Assembly (NCBI RefSeq): GCF_000967495.1
Contig: NZ_JXXU01000040.1
Location: forward strand, 159,260-223,259
Direction of reading: 5' to 3'
DNA from: Vibrio neptunius
GTDB lineage: Bacteria > Pseudomonadota > Gammaproteobacteria > Enterobacterales > Vibrionaceae
DNA: 64,000 bases
Part shown: positions 25,901 through 32,913 of the stretch, piece by piece
How positions within the stretch are numbered: position 1 is the first letter of the stretch
Layout: every line of letters starts with the position of its first letter
Notes under the pieces: generated by a model
What the model was told of the DNA's origin: nothing
Databases searched by the model: none
Seen by the model: only the letters and a program-made list of their open reading frames with translations
Made by a program: the position numbers and the translations under genes

Positions 25901-26309
25901 TTTTGAAGGTGATAAAGCGAAGCTTCAGGAATTGAAAGAACTTGGTGGAGAATTCACACGCTTGGCTGATCGTGTGACTGCGGAAAACCAATCTAAGCAA
26001 GATACCATGCGTGAAGTGCTGGTCGATTCAATGGCGAGTGCTCTGCTCTACTGGGAGAATGTTACCGGCCAAAGCAAGTTTGTATTCGCTGAACAAAGTG
26101 GTTTGTGGCGTGTATATCTTGACCGGAGCACACTGCAAACCCGTACTTTAGATAAATACCTTCGAATAGAAACCTTACCAAAAACACCACGCTGGCGAAC
26201 GGTTCTAAATTCCTTGGACTACATTTTGGAACATTGTCAGGAAATGAGTCCAGAACGCACTCATATTGAACACTTGCGAGACAAGCTTCAACACCTTCTT
26301 ACCAACTAG
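22923..26309 (+). CDS. chiS: Chitin-responsive hybrid sensor kinase ChiS
   Basis: Inner-membrane master regulator of chitin use. Domains: membrane helix (about 17-37); periplasmic sensor (about 40-355); second helix (about 358-380); HAMP; coiled coil; histidine kinase with His469 in TSHELRTP; ATPase domain with the N box (LVGNAIKYT) and G boxes; receiver with phospho-acceptor Asp772 in LLDIMMPG; a PAS-like region; and a C-terminal domain (last about 100 residues). His469 and Asp772 are the same positions as in V. cholerae ChiS. In that organism the cryptic C-terminal domain binds DNA at the chitobiose promoter directly, and binding-protein Cbp inhibits ChiS until chitin oligosaccharide is present. 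It sits directly upstream of the chitin operon. Length 1128. Confidence 0.97.
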   Translation: MFKLYRKQRFKRLQHTLMLAFLVLSITPLTIIALFFLQSHTKDLQEQSTSHLISVRDSKQQQVVDYMYAKESEIMGFVRSELAYASGGRFYGLVNAFRSLGLDIEQARDYAQQRYIPGSGDQIKTSILPQSNVYNGSERYRLLHKRYHRAYLELLKRSDFDDVLLVDLEGNVTYSIYKNDNYGTNLLTGRFRETNLGSTFHELKTQVTKKRKSNEDYTPVIVSDFKMDRGKPVAWLGAPIVQQGYLHSYAMFRLPNNGITKLIADTNNASAMKTLLVGTDHQSRTMAYEQKDIDKSRAVVDLALEGKTDFGTYTNMVGEATIAAYSPISFKGIDWAIVVEVPEKEAFARVHQLETVFVFAMLCAIVLVVAASHYLSNFITAPLLKLTWAAEKVSAGDLDTNMINTERKDEIGRLAISFERMQRSIRDKILLIKQQNEELESNLKLIQKQNDELQLANKLKDEFLATTSHELRTPLHGMVGIAEALISGANGPITANHKYQLDIIISSGQRLATLVDDLLDYHKMRYGNLDIDTQAVDISGATRLVLELSNHLLGNKPIRIINQVPNEPLWVSADPQRLEQVLYNLVGNAIKYTTEGKIVISATQVDENIRVQVVDTGQGIPADQLEHIFEPLIQAGSDSSRYRQGAGLGLSISRQLIDLMQGTLYVSSQPMVGTTFSFTLPIASSEQISLANHIEGVHFIAPENNDLELFEGSNLPENPDGPLLLVVDDEPVNLRVLDSFLRLEGYRVRTAKNGEEAIESVHHEKPELMLLDIMMPGMSGYQVCEVLRKDYDHAQLPVIMLTALNQPDDRVRGFEAGANDYLSKPFNKQELAARITAHLTASKAEVRRIENQQLQNELKQRAMVEASLLETQGRLLEQLESAPEAIICVRDDNKIRFTNDAASRLFKRSTEQLRRSNADELIAPKFLMVDQQHYCGVIDIYVEDVRQHLSADILKLPEGSGLKSMYIFDVGGGVNAARITNLETAIEALSSYAFEGDKAKLQELKELGGEFTRLADRVTAENQSKQDTMREVLVDSMASALLYWENVTGQSKFVFAEQSGLWRVYLDRSTLQTRTLDKYLRIETLPKTPRWRTVLNSLDYILEHCQEMSPERTHIEHLRDKLQHLLTN

Positions 26310-26320
26310 ATGCCTCAACT

Positions 26321-26350
26321 AAAAAGCCCGCCCAGCGGGCTTTGTTTTGT
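26321..26350 (+). terminator. Terminator of chiS
   Basis: Stem GCCCGC/GCGGGC (26326-26340) with loop CCA, five A before and TTTGTTTTGT after. Separates chiS from the chitin operon. Confidence 0.85.
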
Positions 26351-26578
26351 CTAACCTCTCTCAAAGACAAATTCATCAAATGAGTTGGATATCAAAAGTT
26401 TTTACACAAAATAAAACAACTTAAATTTAAGCGGAAAAATCCGATGCTATTTGGCCCTTACTAAACCAAAGTGGCCGTTATTTAGCAACTCATTGAAGAA
26501 AATAACTCAGTTTGCGAACATAATCACAACAAGACGGCAGAATTAATTTTCCGTTATAAATTAACCCTAAAACTCTTT

Positions 26579-26594
26579 AGTGACAATGGTCTCA
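26579..26594. promoter_or_regulatory. CRP-like site
   Basis: AGTGA-6-TCTCA, one mismatch in each half-site of TGTGA-6-TCACA. About 390 bases upstream of the binding-protein gene. Confidence 0.4.
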
Positions 26595-26644
26595 TATACT
26601 AAAAAACAGCATAAAAACAAAGAAAAAAAAGACAAAAAACGAAA

Positions 26645-26656
26645 GTAACTACTCAC
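26645..26656. promoter_or_regulatory. SlmA-like site
   Basis: GTAACTACTCAC matches 10 of 12 bases of the E. coli SlmA palindrome GTGAGTACTCAC. SlmA is a reported direct activator of the chitobiose locus in V. cholerae. Confidence 0.45.
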
Positions 26657-26736
26657 TTACAACCTTAATCATCTTCAATAATGCGATCCAACTCCAATCA
26701 AAAAACGAGTGAATATTTGAGCAGAAAAAGAGTGGA

Positions 26737-26806
26737 TTAACGAAATTAACGTCTTTAGTGTGTTTTTTAACGTTTTTAACGAGATGGGCAATTGCCAAAT
26801 TTAACG
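26737..26806 (+). repeat. TTAACG direct-repeat array
   Basis: Five copies of TTAACG at 26737, 26746, 26767, 26776 and 26801. Copies 1-2 and 3-4 have 9-bp periodicity, and the two pairs start 30 bp apart. It lies just upstream of the presumed operon promoter, so it is a candidate recognition site for ChiS or another activator. Confidence 0.55.
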
Positions 26807-26831
26807 TAAAGGTGTTTTCTTAACTTGCCTA

Positions 26832-26889
26832 AGGCCTACAGGCCACTCAATCGCCTTATGCTCCTCCGCATATTAAGGATACGATTGAG
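26832..26889 (+). ncRNA. Structured leader hairpins of chitin operon
   Basis: A small GGCC-TACA-GGCC stem is followed by a 44-base hairpin (26846-26889). The latter is built of CTCAATCG/CGATTGAG, CCTTA/TAAGG and TATGC/GCATA, and exposes the loop TCCTCC. No T run follows. The pyrimidine loop resembles anti-Shine-Dalgarno sequence and might pair with the AAGGA before the binding-protein gene or with a partner RNA. Confidence 0.5.
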
Positions 26890-26968
26890 GTAGGTTTTAG
26901 GGAGCGTCTATCCATTGACGACATTCGATTCCATACAGTGAAATGAAAGCAAATAGTAAGGAACAGCT

Positions 26969-28651
26969 ATGCTTGCCAATATTAAAAGAACAACGCTAGC
27001 AACAGCAATTATTGCAGTAGCGACAATAGGATTTACTTCTGTCGCTACCGCCGCTGAACGCAGTGAACTAACAGTACACCCTAAAGAATTCACCACTTTT
27101 GTACGCAATTTCAACCCGTATTTAGGAGCCACTAACCTTCACACAACAACAGACTTCTTATACGAGCCTCTTGTTGTGTTTAACGAAATGCATGGTAACA
27201 CTCCTGTATTCCGTTTGGCTGAAAGCTTCAAAATGTCTGATGACCTAATGAGCGTTACTTTCGATATTCGTAAAGGCGTGAAATGGTCAGATGGCGAAAC
27301 CTTTGATGCAAACGACGTTGTTTACTCTTTTAACCTAGTAAAAGAGAAGCCAGAGCTGGACCAAAGTGGTATCAACTCTTGGGTGGCTGGTGTTGAAAAA
27401 CTGAATGACTACCAAGTCAAATTCCGCCTAACTGAGGCGAACTCTAACGTTCCTTACGAAATTGCTAAGGTGCCAGTTGTTCCTGAGCATATTTGGAAGG
27501 ATGTTAAAAACCCAGCGACCTTCACGAACGAAAACCCGGTAGGTTCAGGCCCGTTCACTGAAATCGATACCTTTACTGCGCAACTCTACATTCAGTGTCG
27601 TAACCCGAATTACTGGGATGCAGACAACTTGGAAGTGGATTGTCTTCGGGTACCTCAAATCGCCAACAATGATCAGTTCCTTGGAAAAGTGGTTAACGGC
27701 GAAATGGATTGGACGTCGTCTTTTATTCCAGATATTGACCGCACGTATGCAGCGTCAAGCCCTAGCCACCAATACTGGTATCCACCAGCGGGTACTCAGG
27801 CATTCGTCATCAACTTCAATAACCCAGATGCAGCTAAGCATGAAGCCTTGAACAATGTTGATTTCCGTCGCGCGTTCTCTATGGCACTGGATCGTCAAAC
27901 CATCATTGATATTGCTTACTACGGTGGCGGTACAGTTAACGACTTTGCTTCAGGCCTTGGTTATGCATTTGAAGCTTGGTCTGACGAAAATGTTCACAAT
28001 AAGTACAAAGCGTACAACACTTACAATGTTAGGGGTGCAAAAGCACTGCTAGACAAAGCAGGCTTTAAAGATGTCAATAAAGATGGCTTTGTAGACACGC
28101 CGTCAGGTAAATCATTTGAGCTCTTGATTCAATCACCAAACGGTTGGACAGACTTCAACAATACTGTTCAGCTAGCGGTAGAACAGCTCGCTGAAGTGGG
28201 CATCAAAGCCAAAGCTCGTACACCGGATTTCTCTGTGTATAACCAAGCCATGCTGGAAGGTAGCTACGATGTCTCGTACACCAACTACTTCCATGGTGCA
28301 GATCCCTACACTTACTGGAACAGTGCTTACAACTCAGCGTTGCAATCTGGTGATGGCATGCCTCGCTTTGCCATGCACTTCTACAAAAATGATCAGCTAG
28401 ATGGCCTACTTAATAGCTTCTACAAAACAGCTGATAAAAACGAGCAGCTAGAAATTGCTCACGGCATCCAGCAAATCATTGCCGCAGATCAAGTAACTGT
28501 ACCTGTCATGTCTGGTGCTTACATGTATCAATACAACACAACTCGCTTCACTGGTTGGTGGAATAAAGACAATCCCAAGGGCCGTCCAAACATTTGGGCT
28601 GGTATTCCTGAGCGTCTACTTCACGTTCTGGACCTAAAACCAGTTCAGTAA
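26969..28651 (+). CDS. cbp: Periplasmic chitin-oligosaccharide-binding protein (CBP)
   Basis: Solute-binding protein family 5 (OppA/DppA type), 560 residues, with a Sec signal peptide ending ATAA at about residue 28. It has the family pattern: an N-terminal lobe with LYEPLVVFNEM, FDIRKGVKWSDGETFDANDVVYS, and a C-terminal lobe. It captures (GlcNAc)n in the periplasm for the ABC importer and, in V. cholerae, also holds ChiS inactive when unliganded. AAGGAACAGCT precedes the ATG. It is the first gene of the operon and is followed by a stable hairpin, consistent with higher expression than the permease genes. The chiS linkage makes the assignment firm. Confidence 0.95.
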   Translation: MLANIKRTTLATAIIAVATIGFTSVATAAERSELTVHPKEFTTFVRNFNPYLGATNLHTTTDFLYEPLVVFNEMHGNTPVFRLAESFKMSDDLMSVTFDIRKGVKWSDGETFDANDVVYSFNLVKEKPELDQSGINSWVAGVEKLNDYQVKFRLTEANSNVPYEIAKVPVVPEHIWKDVKNPATFTNENPVGSGPFTEIDTFTAQLYIQCRNPNYWDADNLEVDCLRVPQIANNDQFLGKVVNGEMDWTSSFIPDIDRTYAASSPSHQYWYPPAGTQAFVINFNNPDAAKHEALNNVDFRRAFSMALDRQTIIDIAYYGGGTVNDFASGLGYAFEAWSDENVHNKYKAYNTYNVRGAKALLDKAGFKDVNKDGFVDTPSGKSFELLIQSPNGWTDFNNTVQLAVEQLAEVGIKAKARTPDFSVYNQAMLEGSYDVSYTNYFHGADPYTYWNSAYNSALQSGDGMPRFAMHFYKNDQLDGLLNSFYKTADKNEQLEIAHGIQQIIAADQVTVPVMSGAYMYQYNTTRFTGWWNKDNPKGRPNIWAGIPERLLHVLDLKPVQ

Positions 28652-28665
28652 GCGTTCATCTGCGT

Positions 28666-28690
28666 GGCGCACATTCCGTGCGCCGCCTTT
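28666..28690 (+). terminator. Hairpin between cbp and permease genes
   Basis: Seven-bp GC-rich stem GGCGCAC/GTGCGCC (28666-28684) followed by GCCTTTTCC. Likely a partial terminator or 3' stabiliser that raises cbp transcript over the downstream genes. The 169-base gap also holds a second stem TCGCTC/GAGCGA. Confidence 0.55.
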
Positions 28691-28820
28691 TCCCCAAAAA
28701 CTTTAACCAATTAAAGTATGGCGCCAGTCGTCAGGGGGTTGTTCGCTCTCAATTTTGACTTTCGCTAGGAGCGACCTGAAACCAGAAACAGGGAAAATCT
28801 GGGCGAGTAAGGTGTAAGTT

Positions 28821-29807
28821 ATGGGTTATTTTTTAAGACGTTTGTCATTTTACTTTGTCGCACTTTTAGTAGCCGCGACACTTAATTTTATCATTCCACG
28901 GGCAATGCCGGGCGATCCGGTCACCATGATGTTTGCTAACGCATCTGTCCAAGTGACGCCTGAGCGCATTGCCGCAATGAAAGAACTGCTGGGTTTTGTT
29001 GATGGTGGGCTCTTTGTCCAGTACGTCGCCTACATGAAAAACATACTCAGTTGGGAACTGGGGACTTCCATCCAGTTTTACCCACTCGCCGTTAATGACT
29101 TGCTAGGTAGCGCATTTGGCTGGTCACTATTTTTGGCGGGCACAGCGGTCATTCTGTCTTTTTCTATCGGTTCTATTCTGGGCATCTACGCGGCTTGGAA
29201 GCGCGGTAGCAAGTACGACGCATTCATTACACCGGGCATGCTAATCATTCAAGCCGTACCACAAGTCGTCATTGCTATGATTGCAATGTTCATATTTGCT
29301 ATTGGCTTGAAGTGGTTCCCGACTGGCTATGCGTATACCGCCGGTACTTCTCCAGATTGGACGAGTTGGGCATTCATTAAAGATGTGGCTTATCACGCTG
29401 TCCTTCCTCTTTTCTGCGCGTCTGTTGTTCAGATCGGTGGCTTCCTTGTCAATATGCGCAACAACATGATTAACCTGCTAGCAGAAGACTACATCACAAT
29501 GGCCAAAGGCAAAGGCTTGAGTGAGAACCGTGTGGTCTTCAATTACGCAGCACGAAATGCTTTGTTACCTAGTGTAACCGCCTTATCCATGGCGCTAGGT
29601 ATGGCGATTGGTGGTCAGTTGATCATCGAAATCATCTTCAACTACCCAGGTTTAGGTTCAGTACTTTTCAATGCGATTAAAGCTCGTGACTATCAAGTTC
29701 TTCAGGGCCAGCTACTGATCATGACGCTATTCATGCTGTTCTTTAACTTATTGGCTGACATGCTTTATGTCGTTCTTGACCCTCGCCTACGTAAGGGAGG
29801 CAAATAA
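28821..29807 (+). CDS. Chitin-oligosaccharide ABC transporter permease 1
   Basis: DppB/OppB-type inner-membrane permease, 328 residues, six predicted helices, starting with FLRRLSFYFVALLVAATLNF. The binding-protein-dependent transport motif is present at LAEDYITMAKGKGLSENRVV, where the EAA loop contacts the ATPases. It pairs with the next permease, two bases downstream. The family is typically peptide transport; assignment to chitin oligosaccharides rests on the chiS-cbp operon context. Confidence 0.93.
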   Translation: MGYFLRRLSFYFVALLVAATLNFIIPRAMPGDPVTMMFANASVQVTPERIAAMKELLGFVDGGLFVQYVAYMKNILSWELGTSIQFYPLAVNDLLGSAFGWSLFLAGTAVILSFSIGSILGIYAAWKRGSKYDAFITPGMLIIQAVPQVVIAMIAMFIFAIGLKWFPTGYAYTAGTSPDWTSWAFIKDVAYHAVLPLFCASVVQIGGFLVNMRNNMINLLAEDYITMAKGKGLSENRVVFNYAARNALLPSVTALSMALGMAIGGQLIIEIIFNYPGLGSVLFNAIKARDYQVLQGQLLIMTLFMLFFNLLADMLYVVLDPRLRKGGK

Positions 29808-29809
29808 TC

Positions 29810-30835
29810 ATGAAGGGATTCATCAAACTCATCATAGGTAACCCAATCGCTTTGATTGGTAGCATCATCATCGGCATCTTCTTGTTTATTGCACTTGCAG
29901 CACCTCTGCTCAGTAAACACGCACCGGACAAACGTACAGGTAACCCACACGAGTACCCAGCTTTCATCGTGAAATCAGCGCAAGCCAACCCAGACGGCTG
30001 GGTGGCAGAAAACCTAGCAACAGACCGCCGCACGCTGTTGATGTCGAAAAAAGCCGATCACACACTGGGGACCACCCGCATGGGACGTGATGTCTGGTCG
30101 CAGTTTGTCCACGGTGCTCGAGTATCACTTGCCGTCGGTTTTGGTGCTGGTATTACTGTGTGCTTTCTAGCCACTGTGATCGGCATTTCAGCAGGTTATT
30201 TCGGTGGTCGCATCGATGACTTTTTAACCGCAGCAATGAACATCATGTTGGTTATTCCACAGTATCCTCTACTCTTCGTATTGGCCGCGTTCATTGGCGA
30301 GGCCGGACCATTAACCATCGCCGTGATCATTGGCCTAACTGCTTGGGCCTGGGGAGCTAGGGTCATTCGCTCACAAACTTTAGCTCTGCGTGAGAAAGAG
30401 TTCGTTAAAGCCGCAGAAGTACTCGGCGAATCATCTTGGCGCATCATCTTTGTCGAGATCCTACCTAACTTAATTCCAATTGTTGGCGCAAGTTTCATTG
30501 GTTCAGTGATGTACGCCATCATGATGGAAGCGACCATTTCCTTCCTTGGCTTAGGTGACCCTAATACCGTTAGCTGGGGCATCATGCTGTACAACGTTCA
30601 AACTTCATCCTCAATGCTTATTGGCGCTTGGTGGGAACTGTTTGCACCCTGTGCGGCCCTTATCTTACTTGTGACTGGATTGGCATTACTTAACTTCGCT
30701 GTAGACGAAATTGCTAACCCGCAGCTGCGCTCGCACAAAGGGATGAAGCGTTGGAAAAAACTAGCCCAGCAAGACAAAAAAGAACGTGAGCCAGAACTGG
30801 CACCACAAAATGCACTTTGGAGCGGAGATAAATAA
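29810..30835 (+). CDS. Chitin-oligosaccharide ABC transporter permease 2
   Basis: DppC/OppC-type permease, 341 residues. There is an N-terminal helix (about 8-30), a periplasmic insert of about 70 residues with ADHTLGTTRMGRDVWSQ, typical of DppC proteins, then five helices. The EAA motif is at LREKEFVKAAEVLGESSWRI. The C-terminal 35 residues are hydrophilic and Lys/Glu-rich. Two bases separate it from both neighbours' coding regions, so translation is probably coupled. Confidence 0.93.
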   Translation: MKGFIKLIIGNPIALIGSIIIGIFLFIALAAPLLSKHAPDKRTGNPHEYPAFIVKSAQANPDGWVAENLATDRRTLLMSKKADHTLGTTRMGRDVWSQFVHGARVSLAVGFGAGITVCFLATVIGISAGYFGGRIDDFLTAAMNIMLVIPQYPLLFVLAAFIGEAGPLTIAVIIGLTAWAWGARVIRSQTLALREKEFVKAAEVLGESSWRIIFVEILPNLIPIVGASFIGSVMYAIMMEATISFLGLGDPNTVSWGIMLYNVQTSSSMLIGAWWELFAPCAALILLVTGLALLNFAVDEIANPQLRSHKGMKRWKKLAQQDKKEREPELAPQNALWSGDK

Positions 30836-30837
30836 TT

Positions 30838-31821
30838 ATGACAGCCCCACTCATTTCTATCCGTAACTTATGTGTTGATTACATTACAGCAGCGGGCGAC
30901 GTGCGAGCCTGTAACAATGTCAGCTTTGATATCGCTCCAGGTGAAGTCTTTGGCTTAGCGGGCGAATCAGGCTGCGGAAAATCAACGGTCGCGTTCTCGT
31001 TAATGCGACTGCACAAGCCGCCTGCATTTATTACCGGGGGCCAAGTCATCTTCAATGGCGAAAACATTCTCAACTACAGCGATGAAAGAATGCAAGCCTT
31101 TCGCTGGAGCGAAATGTCAATGGTATTTCAGAGTGCGATGAATGCGCTGAACCCCGTTCTAACCATGGAAGAACAGTTTTGCGATGTGATTATGCGTCAT
31201 ACCAACATGACGCGTGAGCAAGCACGTAAACGCGCAGAAGGGTTACTAGAAATTGTAGACATTCATCCAAGCCGTTTGACTGACTACCCTCACCAGTTTT
31301 CTGGTGGAATGCGCCAGCGTTTGGTTATCGCCATTGCCCTCGCACTCAATCCTAAAATGATCATTATGGATGAGCCAACCACTGCTTTGGATGTTGTGGT
31401 CCAACGCGAGATTCTTCAGAAGATCTACGCTCTGAAAGAAGAATTTGGTTTCTCTATCTTGTTCATTACCCACGATCTCTCGCTGATGGTCGAATTCTCA
31501 GATCGCATCGGCATTATGTACTCCGGTGAATTGATCGAAGTCGCGCCATCAAAGCAAATTTTAGAAAGCCCTTACCACCCGTACACCAAAGGGCTGGGAA
31601 GCTCTTTCCCTCCACTCACTGGTCCAAAAACCAAGTTGACTGGTATCCCTGGCAACCCACTCAACCTGCTGGAAATTCCACAAGGTTGTCGATTCCAAGC
31701 AAGATGCGATCGTGTCCACGAAGCCTGTACCAAGATACCAACTCAACTGAAACAGATAGAACCAAGTCGTTTCTCAAACTGCCACCTATATGGTGAGCCA
31801 ATAGTCCAAGCCAAACTCTAG
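30838..31821 (+). CDS. Chitin-oligosaccharide ABC transporter ATPase 1 (OppD type)
   Basis: Cytoplasmic ATP-binding subunit, 327 residues. Walker A is GESGCGKST, the signature is FSGGMRQR, Walker B is MIIMDEPTTALD with the switch His in FITHDLS. The C-terminal oligopeptide-type extension has the Cys cluster (GCRFQARCDRVHEAC, later NCHLY), which in OppD/DppD proteins binds an iron-sulfur cluster. It works as a heterodimer with the next ATPase. Confidence 0.94.
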   Translation: MTAPLISIRNLCVDYITAAGDVRACNNVSFDIAPGEVFGLAGESGCGKSTVAFSLMRLHKPPAFITGGQVIFNGENILNYSDERMQAFRWSEMSMVFQSAMNALNPVLTMEEQFCDVIMRHTNMTREQARKRAEGLLEIVDIHPSRLTDYPHQFSGGMRQRLVIAIALALNPKMIIMDEPTTALDVVVQREILQKIYALKEEFGFSILFITHDLSLMVEFSDRIGIMYSGELIEVAPSKQILESPYHPYTKGLGSSFPPLTGPKTKLTGIPGNPLNLLEIPQGCRFQARCDRVHEACTKIPTQLKQIEPSRFSNCHLYGEPIVQAKL

Positions 31822-31860
31822 CGCTGGAAGACAAAAACATAACGATTACTGGAGACAATA

Positions 31861-32856
31861 ATGAGCAAAGAATTTGGTGAACTACTAGTGGAAGGGAAAA
31901 ACCTCGTTAAAGACTTTCCTATTAACAGTAATGCGCTGCAGCAACCCATGATGCGCGCGATAAACGACGTATCATTTAAAATGTACAAAAGTCGCGGCTT
32001 GTCAGTGGTTGGCGAGTCAGGCTCAGGCAAATCGACCACTGCCAAGATGATCGCAAAGATGTATGCCCCAACCAGCGGCACCATTGAATATAAGGGGCGT
32101 GATATCCAGAGCATTGGCTCTCGTTCTGATCTAATGGCCTATCGCGAAGGCGTGCAAATGGTCTGGCAAGACCCCTTTGGATCTCTAAACCCAACCCATA
32201 ATATTTTCCATCATATTGCCCGTCCATTGCTGATCCATAAAAAGGTCAAACCGGGCAATAAGAAGGAATTGGAAGAACGTGTTTACGACTTGCTTGAGCA
32301 AGTAGGACTCATTCCGCCTAAAGAAACCGCGCAAAAATTCCCGCACCAACTTTCCGGCGGTCAACGCCAAAGGGTCAACCTAGCTCGTAATATTGCTGTT
32401 GGCGCTGAGGTAGTACTCGCGGATGAACCAACATCCATGTTGGATGTCTCGATTCGCGCGGGCGTTCTTAACTTGATGGAAGAGATGAAGTTTGAAAAAC
32501 AGATGTCACTTCTCTACATCACTCATGACATCGCAACCGCGCGCTACATCGCAGAAGATCTTGCCGTAATGTACGTCGGTCACATGGTCGAATGGGGAGA
32601 TACAGAACAGATCATTCACACTCCCCAGCATCCATACACTCAATTACTGGTTTCCGCTGTGCCGGATCCAAGCAAGTCGATCCATGAACAGCTTAAAGGC
32701 AAGAAAGGAGAGATCCCTCTTTGGACACCTAACTCCCTAGGCTGCCCGTTTGCTGGACGTTGCCAGCATGCAACCAATCAATGCCGTGAACAATTGCCAG
32801 AAGTCACTCAACTGTCAGACAACCACTTTGTGCGTTGTTACTTGTATCAAAGCTAA
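31861..32856 (+). CDS. Chitin-oligosaccharide ABC transporter ATPase 2 (OppF type)
   Basis: Second ATP-binding subunit, 331 residues. Walker A is GESGSGKST, the signature is LSGGQRQR, Walker B is VVLADEPTSMLD, and the switch histidine is in YITHDIA. The C-terminal Cys motif (GCPFAGRC, NQCRE, RCYLY) is intact. AGACAATA precedes the ATG with only a weak GGAG 8 bases upstream. It completes the five-gene importer cbp-permease-permease-ATPase-ATPase. Confidence 0.94.
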   Translation: MSKEFGELLVEGKNLVKDFPINSNALQQPMMRAINDVSFKMYKSRGLSVVGESGSGKSTTAKMIAKMYAPTSGTIEYKGRDIQSIGSRSDLMAYREGVQMVWQDPFGSLNPTHNIFHHIARPLLIHKKVKPGNKKELEERVYDLLEQVGLIPPKETAQKFPHQLSGGQRQRVNLARNIAVGAEVVLADEPTSMLDVSIRAGVLNLMEEMKFEKQMSLLYITHDIATARYIAEDLAVMYVGHMVEWGDTEQIIHTPQHPYTQLLVSAVPDPSKSIHEQLKGKKGEIPLWTPNSLGCPFAGRCQHATNQCREQLPEVTQLSDNHFVRCYLYQS

Positions 32857-32913
32857 CACCATGTTGAAGCCAGCCTATAAAACTTGGCTCATCAGATTTG
32901 CTGGGAGATTTTA

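Larger units (their letters stand above)
26351..26968 (+). promoter_or_regulatory. Chitobiose operon control region
   Basis: A long gene-free, AT-rich stretch between chiS and the binding-protein gene. It contains a CRP-like site (26579-26594), an SlmA-like site (26645-26656), five TTAACG repeats (26737-26806), a possible promoter TTGCCA (26792-26797) / TTTTCT with 17-base spacing, and a structured leader (26834-26889). In V. cholerae this promoter is activated by ChiS, CRP and SlmA; the site assignments here are by similarity and position. Confidence 0.6.

Noticed and set aside
32884..32913. Ten-codon N-terminal extension of the GH9 protein
   Set aside because: The downstream ATG has an excellent ribosome binding site, and the extension covers the spacer after the OppF-type gene.
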